A stretch of DNA of 11,293 nt from an uncultured Muribaculaceae bacterium (lineage in GTDB: Bacteria; Bacteroidota; Bacteroidia; Bacteroidales; Muribaculaceae). The position numbers and the translations under genes are program-made. The stretch spans positions 1 through 11,293 of the forward strand of contig CAJUSN010000082.1 in NCBI GenBank assembly GCA_910589095.1, read 5' to 3'. The stretch's first letter is position 1. Each line of letters opens with the position of its first letter. Shown in pieces: positions 1 through 7,364 of this stretch. The notes below the pieces were generated by a model. That model was not told the DNA's origin. It searched no databases and was given only the letters and a program-made list of their open reading frames with translations.

Positions 1-971
1 ATGTAGACCCGAACAACAACCGCTTTAACGTTTTCTCCAATCTCTCGGTCACACCCAAATCTTCAGCCTCAAACCGATATATTGTACTCATAATAGATGG
101 TGCAAGCGGACAAACTTGCAACGTGTACAGCTACTCAAGTACCAAAGCCATCACTTTCGTACGCAACAACCTCACCGGCTACTCGGCCGGCTCACCGGCT
201 AATTCTATCAACTGCGGTGCGTGTGGCGAGAATATCCTTTCCGTAGGCTCATACACCACCCGAAATGTGTGGCCTGTACTCGGGGCGAATGACGCCGGAT
301 CGGCCTATCAATTCTCCGGTTCATTCCCGGTTGACGGAATATCGCCATTTTCATCCTACGGAACTGCTTTCAACGGCACCAAGCTCCCACTTGTTTGCGC
401 TCCGGGAGCCGGCATAATTGCCAGCATCAGCAGTTACACCGTCAGCAATCCAGCAGATGCATCTGCACGCGTCACCTCAGGCAACCGTACAGACTACTGG
501 GGCGAAATGCAGGGTACATCCATGGCTTGTCCTTATGTTACGGGAACTGTGGCGCTTTGGCTGCAGGCGTGTCCGACACTTGACTATGAAGGGGTGATGG
601 AGGTGATAAACAACACCTCCACCTATAGTCCGCTGCTCATGCGACCCAAGGACCGTTGGGGAGCGGGTACTATAAACGCCCAGAAAGGGATAGAGTACAT
701 TCTGACCAACCATGCTGCAATAGGCAGCGTGTGGGAGGACGATGAGGCCCGCTTCTTGGTTACGCCCAACGGCGCCGGCTATGACGTGACGCTTGCCGGC
801 GAGGCTCAGTTTGAAGTGAAGGTCGTTGACCTCCAGGGACGCGCCGTTGCCTCGGCCCGCGGTGCTGATGGCTCTGCATCAGTTGAAACTTCAACCCTCA
901 CCCCCGGCATCTACATCATCACCGTAAATGCTCCCTCGGCCACCCTCTCCCGCAAAATCCAAGTGCGCTGA
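1..971 (+). CDS. Secreted subtilisin-like serine protease (S8), 5'-truncated by window edge
   Basis: This is the C-terminal 322 residues of an S8 peptidase. The frame is open from base 3, so the gene begins upstream of the window; the in-frame GTG at 123 is internal. The motif GTSMACPYVTG carries the catalytic serine (codon 519-521). It is preceded by a block (SSYGT...GTKLPLVCAPG) that matches the complete paralogue just downstream almost motif for motif. The catalytic Asp and His are not in the window. The last ~75 residues (VVDLQGRAVAS, then PGIYIITV, ending SRKIQVR) resemble the T9SS type A sorting domain, which in that system directs export across the outer membrane and is then removed. 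A strong terminator follows directly. The S8 assignment is firm. Export by T9SS is inferred from the C-terminal pattern. Function beyond extracellular or surface proteolysis cannot be told. Confidence 0.9.
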   Translation, partial: VDPNNNRFNVFSNLSVTPKSSASNRYIVLIIDGASGQTCNVYSYSSTKAITFVRNNLTGYSAGSPANSINCGACGENILSVGSYTTRNVWPVLGANDAGSAYQFSGSFPVDGISPFSSYGTAFNGTKLPLVCAPGAGIIASISSYTVSNPADASARVTSGNRTDYWGEMQGTSMACPYVTGTVALWLQACPTLDYEGVMEVINNTSTYSPLLMRPKDRWGAGTINAQKGIEYILTNHAAIGSVWEDDEARFLVTPNGAGYDVTLAGEAQFEVKVVDLQGRAVASARGADGSASVETSTLTPGIYIITVNAPSATLSRKIQVR

Positions 972-992
972 AAATCTTCCCGGCATTCATCC

Positions 993-1029
993 AAAAGCTG
1001 CAAAGTGGCGTCACTTTGCAGCTTTTTTT
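993..1029 (+). terminator. Rho-independent terminator after the first S8 protease
   Basis: A perfect 15-bp inverted repeat (AAAAGCTGCAAAGTG, 993-1007; loop GCGT; right arm 1012-1026) runs into seven consecutive T (1023-1029). It lies 22 bp past the stop codon of the first protease and ends before the promoter of the second. Confidence 0.93.
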
Positions 1030-1042
1030 CATTTTTTATTAC

Positions 1043-1050
1043 TAAATTTG
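1043..1050 (+). promoter_or_regulatory. Bacteroidetes -7 promoter element for the second S8 protease
   Basis: TAAATTTG is an exact match to the Bacteroidetes primary sigma factor -7 consensus TAnnTTTG. It lies just after the upstream terminator and 26 bp before the ATG at 1077, giving a predicted leader of about 20 nt. The -33 box is poor: the nearest TTTG (1015-1018) is 24 bp upstream, longer than the usual 19-21, and sits inside the terminator arm. Confidence 0.65.
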
Positions 1051-1076
1051 TGGCTCCAATCATTCAACATTCAAAA

Positions 1077-3290
1077 ATGACCAACAGAACACTCATAGCC
1101 GCACTTATGGCTATGGCTGCTGCCACAGGCCTCAGCCAAAACAAAATATCTATGGACGGTCTGAAGTATATGGACCGTTACCGTCAACAGTCGGCGTCGG
1201 CAATAAAGCCGCTCGGCACTTCCGAAATTTCAAATGAAATAGCCGTCATTGCAACCCTCTGCCCAGGATATACAGCCTCTGATATAGAGGAAGCCGGCTA
1301 CAGGGTGACCAACTCATTCGGACAGTCAGTTATAGTAAGCATGACGATTGATGAAGTGGAGCGCTTCGCTGAATTGGAAGCTGTGCAGTCGCTCACCTTC
1401 GGCGGCAAGAAGAAGATGAAACTGGACGGTGCCCGACAGCTTACCGGCGTCGATGCCGCCCACAATGGCATAGAACTCAACGGCACCACACGATCATTCA
1501 CCGGCAAAGGGGTAATTGTGGGTATGTTCGACGGAGGACTTGAACCCAACCACCTCAATTTTTTGGACGATAGCGGTGCTTCTCGCATTGAGCGTCTGTG
1601 GGTTTATTCCGGCCAATACGGACGTTCGTCGGAGTACTATGCCTCCACTCTCAAATCATTCGAATCGGACGATAAGGACGAAAGCCACGCAACACACGTG
1701 GCAGGCATCCTAACCGGTTCCTACAAAGGCAACGGTACCTATGCCTACACCTCCAATACCCAGCTGACCGGAACTTCAACCACCCGCACTGACCAACCCA
1801 TCCCCTACTATGGTGTGGCCTACGATGCTACACCGGTGTTCAGCGTTGGTACATTCTACGATCCTAACATCCTTGACGGTGTTGGGAAAATAGTGGATTA
1901 TGCCAAGCAGGAAGGCAAACCCTGTGTGGTAAACCTCAGCCTTGGCAGCAACGTGGGGCCCCACGATGGCACCGACGATTTCACCTCTGCCCTCAACGAA
2001 TTGGGTCGCGATGCCATAATAGTACTTTCGTCAGGCAACGAAGGCGACATGGACATGTCTGTCACCAAGACCTTCACGGCCAATGAAACATCACTCTCAA
2101 CATTCCTTATGCCGGATGCCACGGTGACCACCTCTATTGAAGGCGACATCGACATCTGGGCATCTGACTGGCAACCTCTAACCGTAACCCTCCTCACCTA
2201 CAACAAGAACACCAAAACCACAACAACCTTGGCCACAAGCTCTCGCACAGGTACCACCGCCTTCACCACCAAGACCGGCCTTTCATCCGGACGCGGCACC
2301 ATATATGCCGAAGTCAACGGTGCCAACGACCGATACAACGTGTGCATCTCACCATCCACCGCATTGCGACTCTCGGCCAACTATTATCTTATGATAAAGA
2401 TCGAAGGCACACCGGGTCAGAAAGTGAATATGTACTATAGCGACTATGGCAACTTCACCTCCAACAATGTTGCCGGCTTCACCTCCGGTTCGGCATCGGA
2501 ATCAATCAACGCCATCGGTACAGCCGACAACCTCATCACCGTGGGGTCATTTGTCTCACGCACCGGCTTCGGCGTACTCAAGGAGTCATCTCTTTATTCC
2601 AGCTGGGGAGAACCGGTTGGACAGATCTCCTCCTTCTCAAGCTACGGTACACTGCCCGACGGAACCAAACTGCCTTATGTGCTTGCTCCCGGCTCGTCAA
2701 TTATCTCATCCTACAGCAAATACTATGTTGAAGGCGCGGGCGCAAGTTCTTACGAGGGGAAAGACATGATGACCGGAAAGGCCACCAACCCCAACTTCAA
2801 TAATTACACCGACTATTGGGGCGCCATGGACGGCACCTCGATGGCCGCGCCTTTCGCCTCCGGAGTTATCGCCCTGTGGCTCGAGGCCGATCCCACCCTC
2901 GACGTGGAGGGAATCAAGGATGTACTTGCCCACAGCTCCACCTCCGACATCTACACCCGTCGCAAACCGGCTGCCGCTGGCTACGGAAAAATCAACGCCG
3001 AGGCCGGACTGAAATACATCCTCAGCAATGTTGCCTCTACCGGCACAGTGACCGATGACCCCGAACGCCGCCTGCTCATCACCCCCGGCACTGATGGTTT
3101 CGATATTGTTATGGGAGGCGAAGCCTCATTCACCGCAACAATGTTTGACCTTCAAGGCCGTCCGGTGGCACGCACCACCTCATCAGGCGCCTGCGCCACT
3201 CTTTCCACCTCCGCGGTAGCCCCGGGCATCTACGTGATAGCAGTCGAGGGCAAAGGAGCAAGCATAGCCCGAAAGGTGACAGTGAAGTAA
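1077..3290 (+). CDS. Secreted subtilisin-like serine protease (S8) with T9SS-type C-terminal domain
   Basis: This is a complete 737-residue S8 endopeptidase. The ATG at 1077 is chosen because it opens a typical signal peptide (MTNRTLIAALMAMAAATGLSQ) and follows a -7 box; an in-frame GTG at 1005 lies inside the upstream terminator. The catalytic set is visible: Asp152 (GMFDGG), His204 (SHATHVAG), oxyanion Asn321 (SSGNEGD) and Ser588 (GTSMAAP). About 150 residues (roughly 325-475, Thr/Ser-rich, predicted beta) are inserted between the Asn and the rest of the catalytic core. Residues before Asp152 look like a propeptide (MTIDEVERFAELEAVQSL). The last ~75 residues (MFDLQGRPVA, PGIYVIAVEG, ending ARKVTVK) fit a T9SS type A sorting domain. 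It is a tandem paralogue of the upstream gene but has its own promoter and terminator. Substrate unknown. Confidence 0.94.
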   Translation: MTNRTLIAALMAMAAATGLSQNKISMDGLKYMDRYRQQSASAIKPLGTSEISNEIAVIATLCPGYTASDIEEAGYRVTNSFGQSVIVSMTIDEVERFAELEAVQSLTFGGKKKMKLDGARQLTGVDAAHNGIELNGTTRSFTGKGVIVGMFDGGLEPNHLNFLDDSGASRIERLWVYSGQYGRSSEYYASTLKSFESDDKDESHATHVAGILTGSYKGNGTYAYTSNTQLTGTSTTRTDQPIPYYGVAYDATPVFSVGTFYDPNILDGVGKIVDYAKQEGKPCVVNLSLGSNVGPHDGTDDFTSALNELGRDAIIVLSSGNEGDMDMSVTKTFTANETSLSTFLMPDATVTTSIEGDIDIWASDWQPLTVTLLTYNKNTKTTTTLATSSRTGTTAFTTKTGLSSGRGTIYAEVNGANDRYNVCISPSTALRLSANYYLMIKIEGTPGQKVNMYYSDYGNFTSNNVAGFTSGSASESINAIGTADNLITVGSFVSRTGFGVLKESSLYSSWGEPVGQISSFSSYGTLPDGTKLPYVLAPGSSIISSYSKYYVEGAGASSYEGKDMMTGKATNPNFNNYTDYWGAMDGTSMAAPFASGVIALWLEADPTLDVEGIKDVLAHSSTSDIYTRRKPAAAGYGKINAEAGLKYILSNVASTGTVTDDPERRLLITPGTDGFDIVMGGEASFTATMFDLQGRPVARTTSSGACATLSTSAVAPGIYVIAVEGKGASIARKVTVK

Positions 3291-3313
3291 CGCTGCATCA
3301 ACATACCTTATCG

Positions 3314-3348
3314 CTGACCCGACCGTGTTTTCGGCCGGGTCAGTTTTT
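3314..3348 (+). terminator. Rho-independent terminator after the second S8 protease
   Basis: CTGACCCGACCG (3314-3325) pairs with CGGCCGGGTCAG (3332-3343) with one A/C mismatch, loop TGTTTT, followed by TTTTT (3344-3348). It starts 24 bp after the protease stop codon. Confidence 0.92.
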
Positions 3349-3355
3349 AGAAACT

Positions 3356-3548
3356 GAAGTGATTTAAACTTTTTTCAAATGCAAGATTTATTAATATTTT
3401 GAGCAGATTTGTCTCCTTGATGAGGGAATGATGCGGGCATCATGACCGAAGAAAGGGGACGAAGATGCCGAAATAGTAATGAATATTGCTTTTGAAGAAA
3501 ACATTTTTAAGCAATTCTTTACTTTTCGCAAAAAGTTTAAATCACTTC
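3356..3548. repeat. MITE-like element: 193 bp with perfect 19-bp terminal inverted repeats
   Basis: GAAGTGATTTAAACTTTTT (3356-3374) is the exact reverse complement of 3530-3548. The trinucleotide ACT flanks both ends (3353-3355 and 3549-3551), as a 3-bp target duplication would, though three bases can match by chance. The 155-bp interior has no meaningful ORF. It contains short palindromes, such as GATGC/GCATC at 3430-3441 and a second pairing of 3436-3441 with GATGCC at 3464-3469. Size, ends and flanks are those expected of a non-autonomous transposable element (MITE). No transposase in the window could act as its partner. Alternatives are a structured intergenic repeat of another kind or a large RNA hairpin. 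The perfect repeat is certain; its nature is inferred. Confidence 0.6.
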
Positions 3549-3612
3549 ACTGTTTAATTTTAATCGTAATGCACAAAAAAGTGACTATTTATTGCGCAAA
3601 ACTAACATTTTA

Positions 3613-3630
3613 TGTGTAAATGTTTGCACA
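3613..3630. promoter_or_regulatory. Imperfect palindrome over the ilvD promoter -33 box (candidate operator)
   Basis: TGTGTAAA-TG-TTTGCACA has 8-bp arms with one mismatch (T3617 against C3627). Its right arm contains the TTTG -33 box (3623-3626), so a protein bound here would compete with RNA polymerase. The symmetry is visible in the sequence; operator function is inferred and no regulator is identified. Confidence 0.35.
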
Positions 3631-3654
3631 ATCGCCCTTTAAAGTTTAAATTTG
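3623..3654 (+). promoter_or_regulatory. Bacteroidetes-type promoter of the ilvD operon
   Basis: TTTG (3623-3626) as the -33 box, a 20-bp spacer, and TAAATTTG (3647-3654) as the -7 box match the Bacteroidetes consensus in both boxes and in spacing. Transcription would begin near 3660, leaving a leader of about 120 nt before the ilvD ATG. Confidence 0.75.
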
Positions 3655-3681
3655 CAACATACCTTACATCGGACTTTCACC

Positions 3682-3780
3682 ATGAATCATGCAGCGAACA
3701 CCTTCGCGGCATGCATTGTTGTAATGAAAGCCGATATTTTTATATATACCGGAACCGTAACAGTTCATCACTTCCTCTGA
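3682..3780 (+). CDS. Candidate 32-residue leader peptide upstream of ilvD
   Basis: An ATG at 3682 opens a 32-codon frame that ends with TGA at 3778-3780, one base before the ilvD ATG (3782), a spacing that would allow translational coupling. It lies wholly within the predicted leader transcript. It has three Ile, four Val and one Leu, including the run Ile12-Val13-Val14 directly at the 3' foot of a stable hairpin and Val26/Val28 near the end. Ile+Val content is only moderately raised, so composition alone does not prove a regulatory peptide. No homology is recognised. It may be a leader peptide that senses branched-chain aminoacyl-tRNA, a coupling ORF, or a chance frame. Confidence 0.35.
   Translation: MNHAANTFAACIVVMKADIFIYTGTVTVHHFL
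3685..3717 (+). promoter_or_regulatory. Stable hairpin in the ilvD mRNA leader
   Basis: CATGCAGCGAA (3688-3698) pairs with TTCGCGGCATG (3703-3713) around the loop CACC, with one A/G mismatch (3693/3708). AAT (3685-3687) extends the stem to ATT (3715-3717) across a bulged C3714. No T-run follows directly (the first is TTTTT at about 3737-3741), so it is not a standard intrinsic terminator. It covers codons 2-12 of the candidate leader peptide, so a translating ribosome would open it. A role in control of ilvD expression is inferred. Confidence 0.5.
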
Positions 3781-3781
3781 A

Positions 3782-5626
3782 ATGCCACAAAACGATACTG
3801 AATACAAAATCCCGTTGCGCAGCGACACCGCCCGCCGCGGTCGCCGCATGGCCGGCGCACGCGCTCTTTGGCGTGCCAACGGCATGACCGACGAGCAAAT
3901 GCACCGTCCGGTCATAGCCATAGTCAACTCCTTCACGCAGTTCGTTCCCGGCCACACACATCTCCACGAGATAGGACAGGAAGTGAAGCGCGAAATAGAA
4001 TGCATGGGGTGTTTTGCAGCCGAATTCAACACCATAGCCGTTGACGACGGGATCGCCATGGGCCACGACGGAATGTTATACTCACTCCCCTCGCGCGACC
4101 TCATAGCCGACTCTGTGGAATATATGGTCAACGCACATCGCGCCGATGCAATGGTATGCATAAGCAATTGCGACAAGGTGACCCCCGGAATGTTAATGGC
4201 AGCCATGCGTCTCAACATCCCCGCCATATTTGTCAGCGGCGGCCCCATGGAAGCCGGACAGGTAGGGGGTAAAGCCGTGGATTTGGTGGATGTTATGGTT
4301 CAGGCTGCCGACGACACTGTTGACGATGCAACTGTTGAAGCCATGGAACGCGGCGGATGTCCCACTTGCGGTTCATGTTCGGGAATGTTCACCGCCAATT
4401 CCATGAACTCGCTCACCGAGGCTCTTGGCCTTTCGCTCCCGGGCAATGGCACCATCGTGGCAACGCACATAAACCGCCGCGAGCTTTTCCGCCAAGCAGC
4501 CCGCACCATTGTGGAAAACGCCTACAGCTATTACCGCGACGGCGACACTTCGGTACTGCCCCGCTCCATAGCGTCGCGCCCTGCCCTGCTGAATGCCATG
4601 ACACTGGACATAGCCATGGGCGGAAGCACCAACACGGTTCTTCACCTGCTGGCCGTGGCAACGGAAGCAGGCGCCGACTTCTCGCTCGATGACATTGACC
4701 GCCTGTCACGCGTCACTCCGGTGCTATGCAAAGTAGCCCCCAACTCCTCTTATCATATAGAAGATGTGAACCGCGCCGGCGGAATACTCACCATAATGAA
4801 GCAACTTGCCGACGCCGATCTTGTGGACACATCGGCCTTGCGCGTCGACCGCCATCCCCTTGGCGAAGCGATTGACCTCTACGCCATAGGGGGCAGCCAA
4901 TACACTGACCGAGCCGATGAGCTGTGGCGCAGTGCCCCCGGCCGCAAACACACCACCCGCCTGGGCGAACAGATGGCCTACTTCTCCTCGCTCGATACTG
5001 ACCGCGCCACCGGCTGCATCCGCGACTGCGAACACGCCTACGTGAAGGATGGCGGCTTGGCCATTCTGAAAGGCAATCTCGCGCCCGACGGATGTGTAGT
5101 CAAAACGGCTGGCGTAAGCCCGGATCTCTTCACATTTTCAGGCAAAGCAAAGGTGTGTCAGTCGCAAGATGAAGCTGTGGACGCCATACTCCATGACCGT
5201 ATCAGGCCCGGCGACATAGTGGTCATCACCTACGAAGGCCCAAAAGGCGGCCCCGGTATGCAGGAGATGCTTTATCCCACCAGCTATCTCAAAAGCAAGC
5301 ATCTCGGCACAGAATGTGCCCTCATCACCGACGGACGCTTCTCGGGTGGCACATCCGGCCTCTCCATTGGCCACGTTTCGCCGGAAGCCGCTGCCGGAGG
5401 ACCCATCGCCCTTGTGCGCGACGGCGACACCATCGACATTGACATCCCTGCCCGCTCAATCACGCTTCGCATCAGCGACGAGGAACTCCAACGCCGTCGT
5501 GCCGAAGAGGAAAGCCGCGGAACCGACGCATACACTCCCTCCGGACGCGACCGCACAGTGAGTCGCGCTCTCAAGGCATATGCCTCATCAGTAACCTCCG
5601 CCGATAAGGGTGGAGTCAGAATATAA
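3782..5626 (+). CDS. ilvD: Dihydroxy-acid dehydratase
   Basis: IlvD removes water from 2,3-dihydroxy-isovalerate and 2,3-dihydroxy-3-methylvalerate to give the 2-keto acid precursors of valine (and leucine) and isoleucine, in the cytoplasm. At 614 residues it is the length of the E. coli enzyme. Visible IlvD/Edd family motifs are RRMAGARALWRANGM near the start, CISNCDK with Cys126/Cys130, CPTCGSCSGMFTANSMNS with Cys193/Cys196/Cys199, DIAMGGSTNTVLHLLA, and YEGPKGGPGMQEMLYPTS followed by ITDGRFSGGTSGLSIGHVSPEA. The N-terminal NSFTQFVPGH takes the place of the NxTPCN motif of [2Fe-2S] dehydratases, which places it with the E. coli-like, oxygen-labile [4Fe-4S] type (inferred from that motif). It is the first gene of the operon, with ilvB starting 13 bp after its stop. 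The leader hairpin and short frame upstream suggest mRNA-level control. Confidence 0.98.
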   Translation: MPQNDTEYKIPLRSDTARRGRRMAGARALWRANGMTDEQMHRPVIAIVNSFTQFVPGHTHLHEIGQEVKREIECMGCFAAEFNTIAVDDGIAMGHDGMLYSLPSRDLIADSVEYMVNAHRADAMVCISNCDKVTPGMLMAAMRLNIPAIFVSGGPMEAGQVGGKAVDLVDVMVQAADDTVDDATVEAMERGGCPTCGSCSGMFTANSMNSLTEALGLSLPGNGTIVATHINRRELFRQAARTIVENAYSYYRDGDTSVLPRSIASRPALLNAMTLDIAMGGSTNTVLHLLAVATEAGADFSLDDIDRLSRVTPVLCKVAPNSSYHIEDVNRAGGILTIMKQLADADLVDTSALRVDRHPLGEAIDLYAIGGSQYTDRADELWRSAPGRKHTTRLGEQMAYFSSLDTDRATGCIRDCEHAYVKDGGLAILKGNLAPDGCVVKTAGVSPDLFTFSGKAKVCQSQDEAVDAILHDRIRPGDIVVITYEGPKGGPGMQEMLYPTSYLKSKHLGTECALITDGRFSGGTSGLSIGHVSPEAAAGGPIALVRDGDTIDIDIPARSITLRISDEELQRRRAEEESRGTDAYTPSGRDRTVSRALKAYASSVTSADKGGVRI

Positions 5627-5639
5627 CACACATTCATCT

Positions 5640-7364
5640 ATGGCAGAAAAGATTACAGGAGCGGAAGCATTATTGCAAGGACTCGTAGCTGAAGGCGTGG
5701 AACGCATATTCGGCTATCCCGGAGGCTACATCATCCCGGTGTTTGACCGCCTATATGACTATATGTCACAAATCGACACCGTGCTCACCCGCCATGAGCA
5801 AGGTGCCATGCATGCAGCCCAAGGCTATGCCCGCACCTCCCACAAGCCCGGAGTGGTAATAGTCACCTCCGGACCGGCCGCCACCAACCTCATCACCGGC
5901 CTGAGCGACGCCATGATGGACTCCACTCCCCTGGTGGTGATAACCGGCCAGGCCCCCTCCGACATGCTCGGCACAGATGCTTTTCAGGAAACTGACGTAA
6001 TAGGCATTACCCAACCCGTAACGAAATGGAGCATCCAGGTGCGTCACGCCTCACAGGTATCCGATGCACTTGCACGCGCCTTCCACATAGCCACCACGGG
6101 TCGACCCGGACCCGTTGTGCTCGACTTCACCAAGGATGCTCAGACCGGCCTCACCGACCCAGGCTACGCTCCGTGTAACTATATCCGCTCGTATGTTCCC
6201 CGCCCAGAGACAAACGAGTTCGACATCAAACGGCTCGCGGAAATGATCAACCGCGCGCGCCGGCCCATGATACTCGCCGGCCAAGGCATCACTATTGCCG
6301 AAGCCGAGGAGCAACTGCGAGCTCTTGCTGAAAAAGCTGATATACCTGTGGCGGCCACGCTTCTCGGGCTGTCGGTTCTGCCATCGTCCCACAAATTGTT
6401 CAAAGGGATGCTCGGCATGCACGGCAACTTCGGTCCCAATATCAACACCAACCGAGCCGACCTGATAGTGGCAATAGGCATGCGATTCGACGACCGCGTG
6501 ACAGGAGTGCTGGAGCACTACGCGCCTCAGGCCACAATTGCCCACATTGACATCGACGAATCGGAATTCAACAAAAACGTGCGCGTGGATCTCAAAGTCC
6601 ACGCTGACGCCCGCGATGCCCTCGACATGCTCCTTCCACTGGTCAACAAGGCCAGCCACACCGAATGGAGCGAGAGCTTCGACCGTCACAATGCCGCAGA
6701 ACATGAGCTCGTGGGCCAGGAGGCGGCTCACGGTTCCGACCCTTCAGCCCCCGCCACCATGGGCGAAACCGCGCGCTTGGTAAGCGAAGCAGCCGGAGAA
6801 GGAGCTATCCTTGTCACCGACGTGGGACAAAACCAGATGCTCTCTGCCCGCTACTTCCGCTTCACTGCACCCCGAAGCATCATCACCTCCGGCGGACTCG
6901 GCACCATGGGCTTCGGACTTCCCGCAGCCATCGGCGCCAAAATGGGAGCTCCGGAACGCGGCGTGTACCTCTTCACAGGCGACGGAGGCCTCCAAATGAC
7001 CGTACAGGAACTGGGCACAATCATGCAGTATGGAACAGCCGTAAAGATAATCCTGCTCAACAACAACTTTCTGGGCAACGTGCGTCAATGGCAGTCGCTC
7101 TTTTTCAACAACCGCTTCTCCATGACCCCGCTCCTCAACCCCGACTTCAAAATGCTGTCAGAAGCATATGGCATCGAGTGCATCGACGTTGCCTGCCGTG
7201 GCGAACTCCCGGCTGCAATAGAGCGGATGGTTGCCTCTCCAAAGGCCATGATCCTGAACGTAAACATCCGCGAGACCGACATGGTGTTCCCGATGACACC
7301 CGTCGGAGCCGCCGTGGACTATATTATGATAAACCCAACCGAAATATACAAACCCCAAGAATGA
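5640..7364 (+). CDS. ilvB: Acetolactate synthase (acetohydroxyacid synthase), catalytic large subunit
   Basis: This thiamine-diphosphate enzyme joins pyruvate to a second pyruvate or to 2-ketobutyrate, the first common step of valine, leucine and isoleucine synthesis. The ATG at 5640 (MAEKITGAEALLQGL) is used; an in-frame GTG at 5610 would overlap ilvD and add ten non-conserved residues. The 574-residue protein shows GYPGG near the start, the catalytic glutamate Glu53 in RHEQGAMHAAQGYAR, a central cofactor (FAD) domain with ILAGQGI, and the ThDP/Mg motif Gly447-Asp-Gly through Asn474-Asn-Asn. Trp484 in LGNVRQWQ is the Trp that separates acetohydroxyacid synthases from other pyruvate-using ThDP enzymes. 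Its stop overlaps the ilvN start as ATGA, implying coupled translation of the two subunits. Confidence 0.98.
   Translation: MAEKITGAEALLQGLVAEGVERIFGYPGGYIIPVFDRLYDYMSQIDTVLTRHEQGAMHAAQGYARTSHKPGVVIVTSGPAATNLITGLSDAMMDSTPLVVITGQAPSDMLGTDAFQETDVIGITQPVTKWSIQVRHASQVSDALARAFHIATTGRPGPVVLDFTKDAQTGLTDPGYAPCNYIRSYVPRPETNEFDIKRLAEMINRARRPMILAGQGITIAEAEEQLRALAEKADIPVAATLLGLSVLPSSHKLFKGMLGMHGNFGPNINTNRADLIVAIGMRFDDRVTGVLEHYAPQATIAHIDIDESEFNKNVRVDLKVHADARDALDMLLPLVNKASHTEWSESFDRHNAAEHELVGQEAAHGSDPSAPATMGETARLVSEAAGEGAILVTDVGQNQMLSARYFRFTAPRSIITSGGLGTMGFGLPAAIGAKMGAPERGVYLFTGDGGLQMTVQELGTIMQYGTAVKIILLNNNFLGNVRQWQSLFFNNRFSMTPLLNPDFKMLSEAYGIECIDVACRGELPAAIERMVASPKAMILNVNIRETDMVFPMTPVGAAVDYIMINPTEIYKPQE

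Larger units (their letters stand above)
3291..3781. other. 491-bp intergenic region between the protease pair and the ilv operon
   Basis: This AT-rich stretch contains, in order, the terminator of the second protease, a 193-bp element bounded by perfect inverted repeats, a promoter with an overlapping palindrome, and the ilvD leader with a hairpin and a short open frame. These parts have their own entries. No protein-coding gene of recognisable family is present. TTGCGCAA at 3592-3599 is a further perfect 8-bp palindrome upstream of the promoter, of unknown meaning. Confidence 0.8.

Noticed and set aside
123..971. GTG at 123 as the start of the first protease
   Set aside because: The frame is open from base 3 and the residues before 123 are typical S8 insert sequence (YIVLIIDG), so the gene is simply cut by the window edge.
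1005..1076. Upstream GTG start for the second protease
   Set aside because: It lies within the terminator hairpin and upstream of the -7 box, and it would bury the signal peptide. ATG 1077 fits better.
3767..3774. ATCACTTC just before ilvD, matching the end of the 19-bp inverted repeat
   Set aside because: An 8-base match without the rest of the repeat is easily due to chance, and it falls in the candidate leader frame.
3612..3887. A 91-codon frame crossing the ilvD promoter and start
   Set aside because: It includes the -33/-7 promoter boxes and overlaps the conserved ilvD N-terminus in another frame. The composition is not protein-like.
5610..5639. GTG start extending ilvB into the end of ilvD
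   Set aside because: It adds ten residues unlike the IlvB N-terminus; ATG 5640 gives the standard start.
6051..6731. Long antisense frame (226 codons) within ilvB
   Set aside because: It is a mirror frame typical of GC-rich coding DNA, with no recognisable domain and no promoter. The other long antisense frames in ilvD and the proteases are of the same kind.
7088..7360. Upstream extension of the ilvN frame inside ilvB
   Set aside because: The 91 codons are an out-of-frame reading of ilvB with no IlvN similarity; the ATGA overlap defines the real start.
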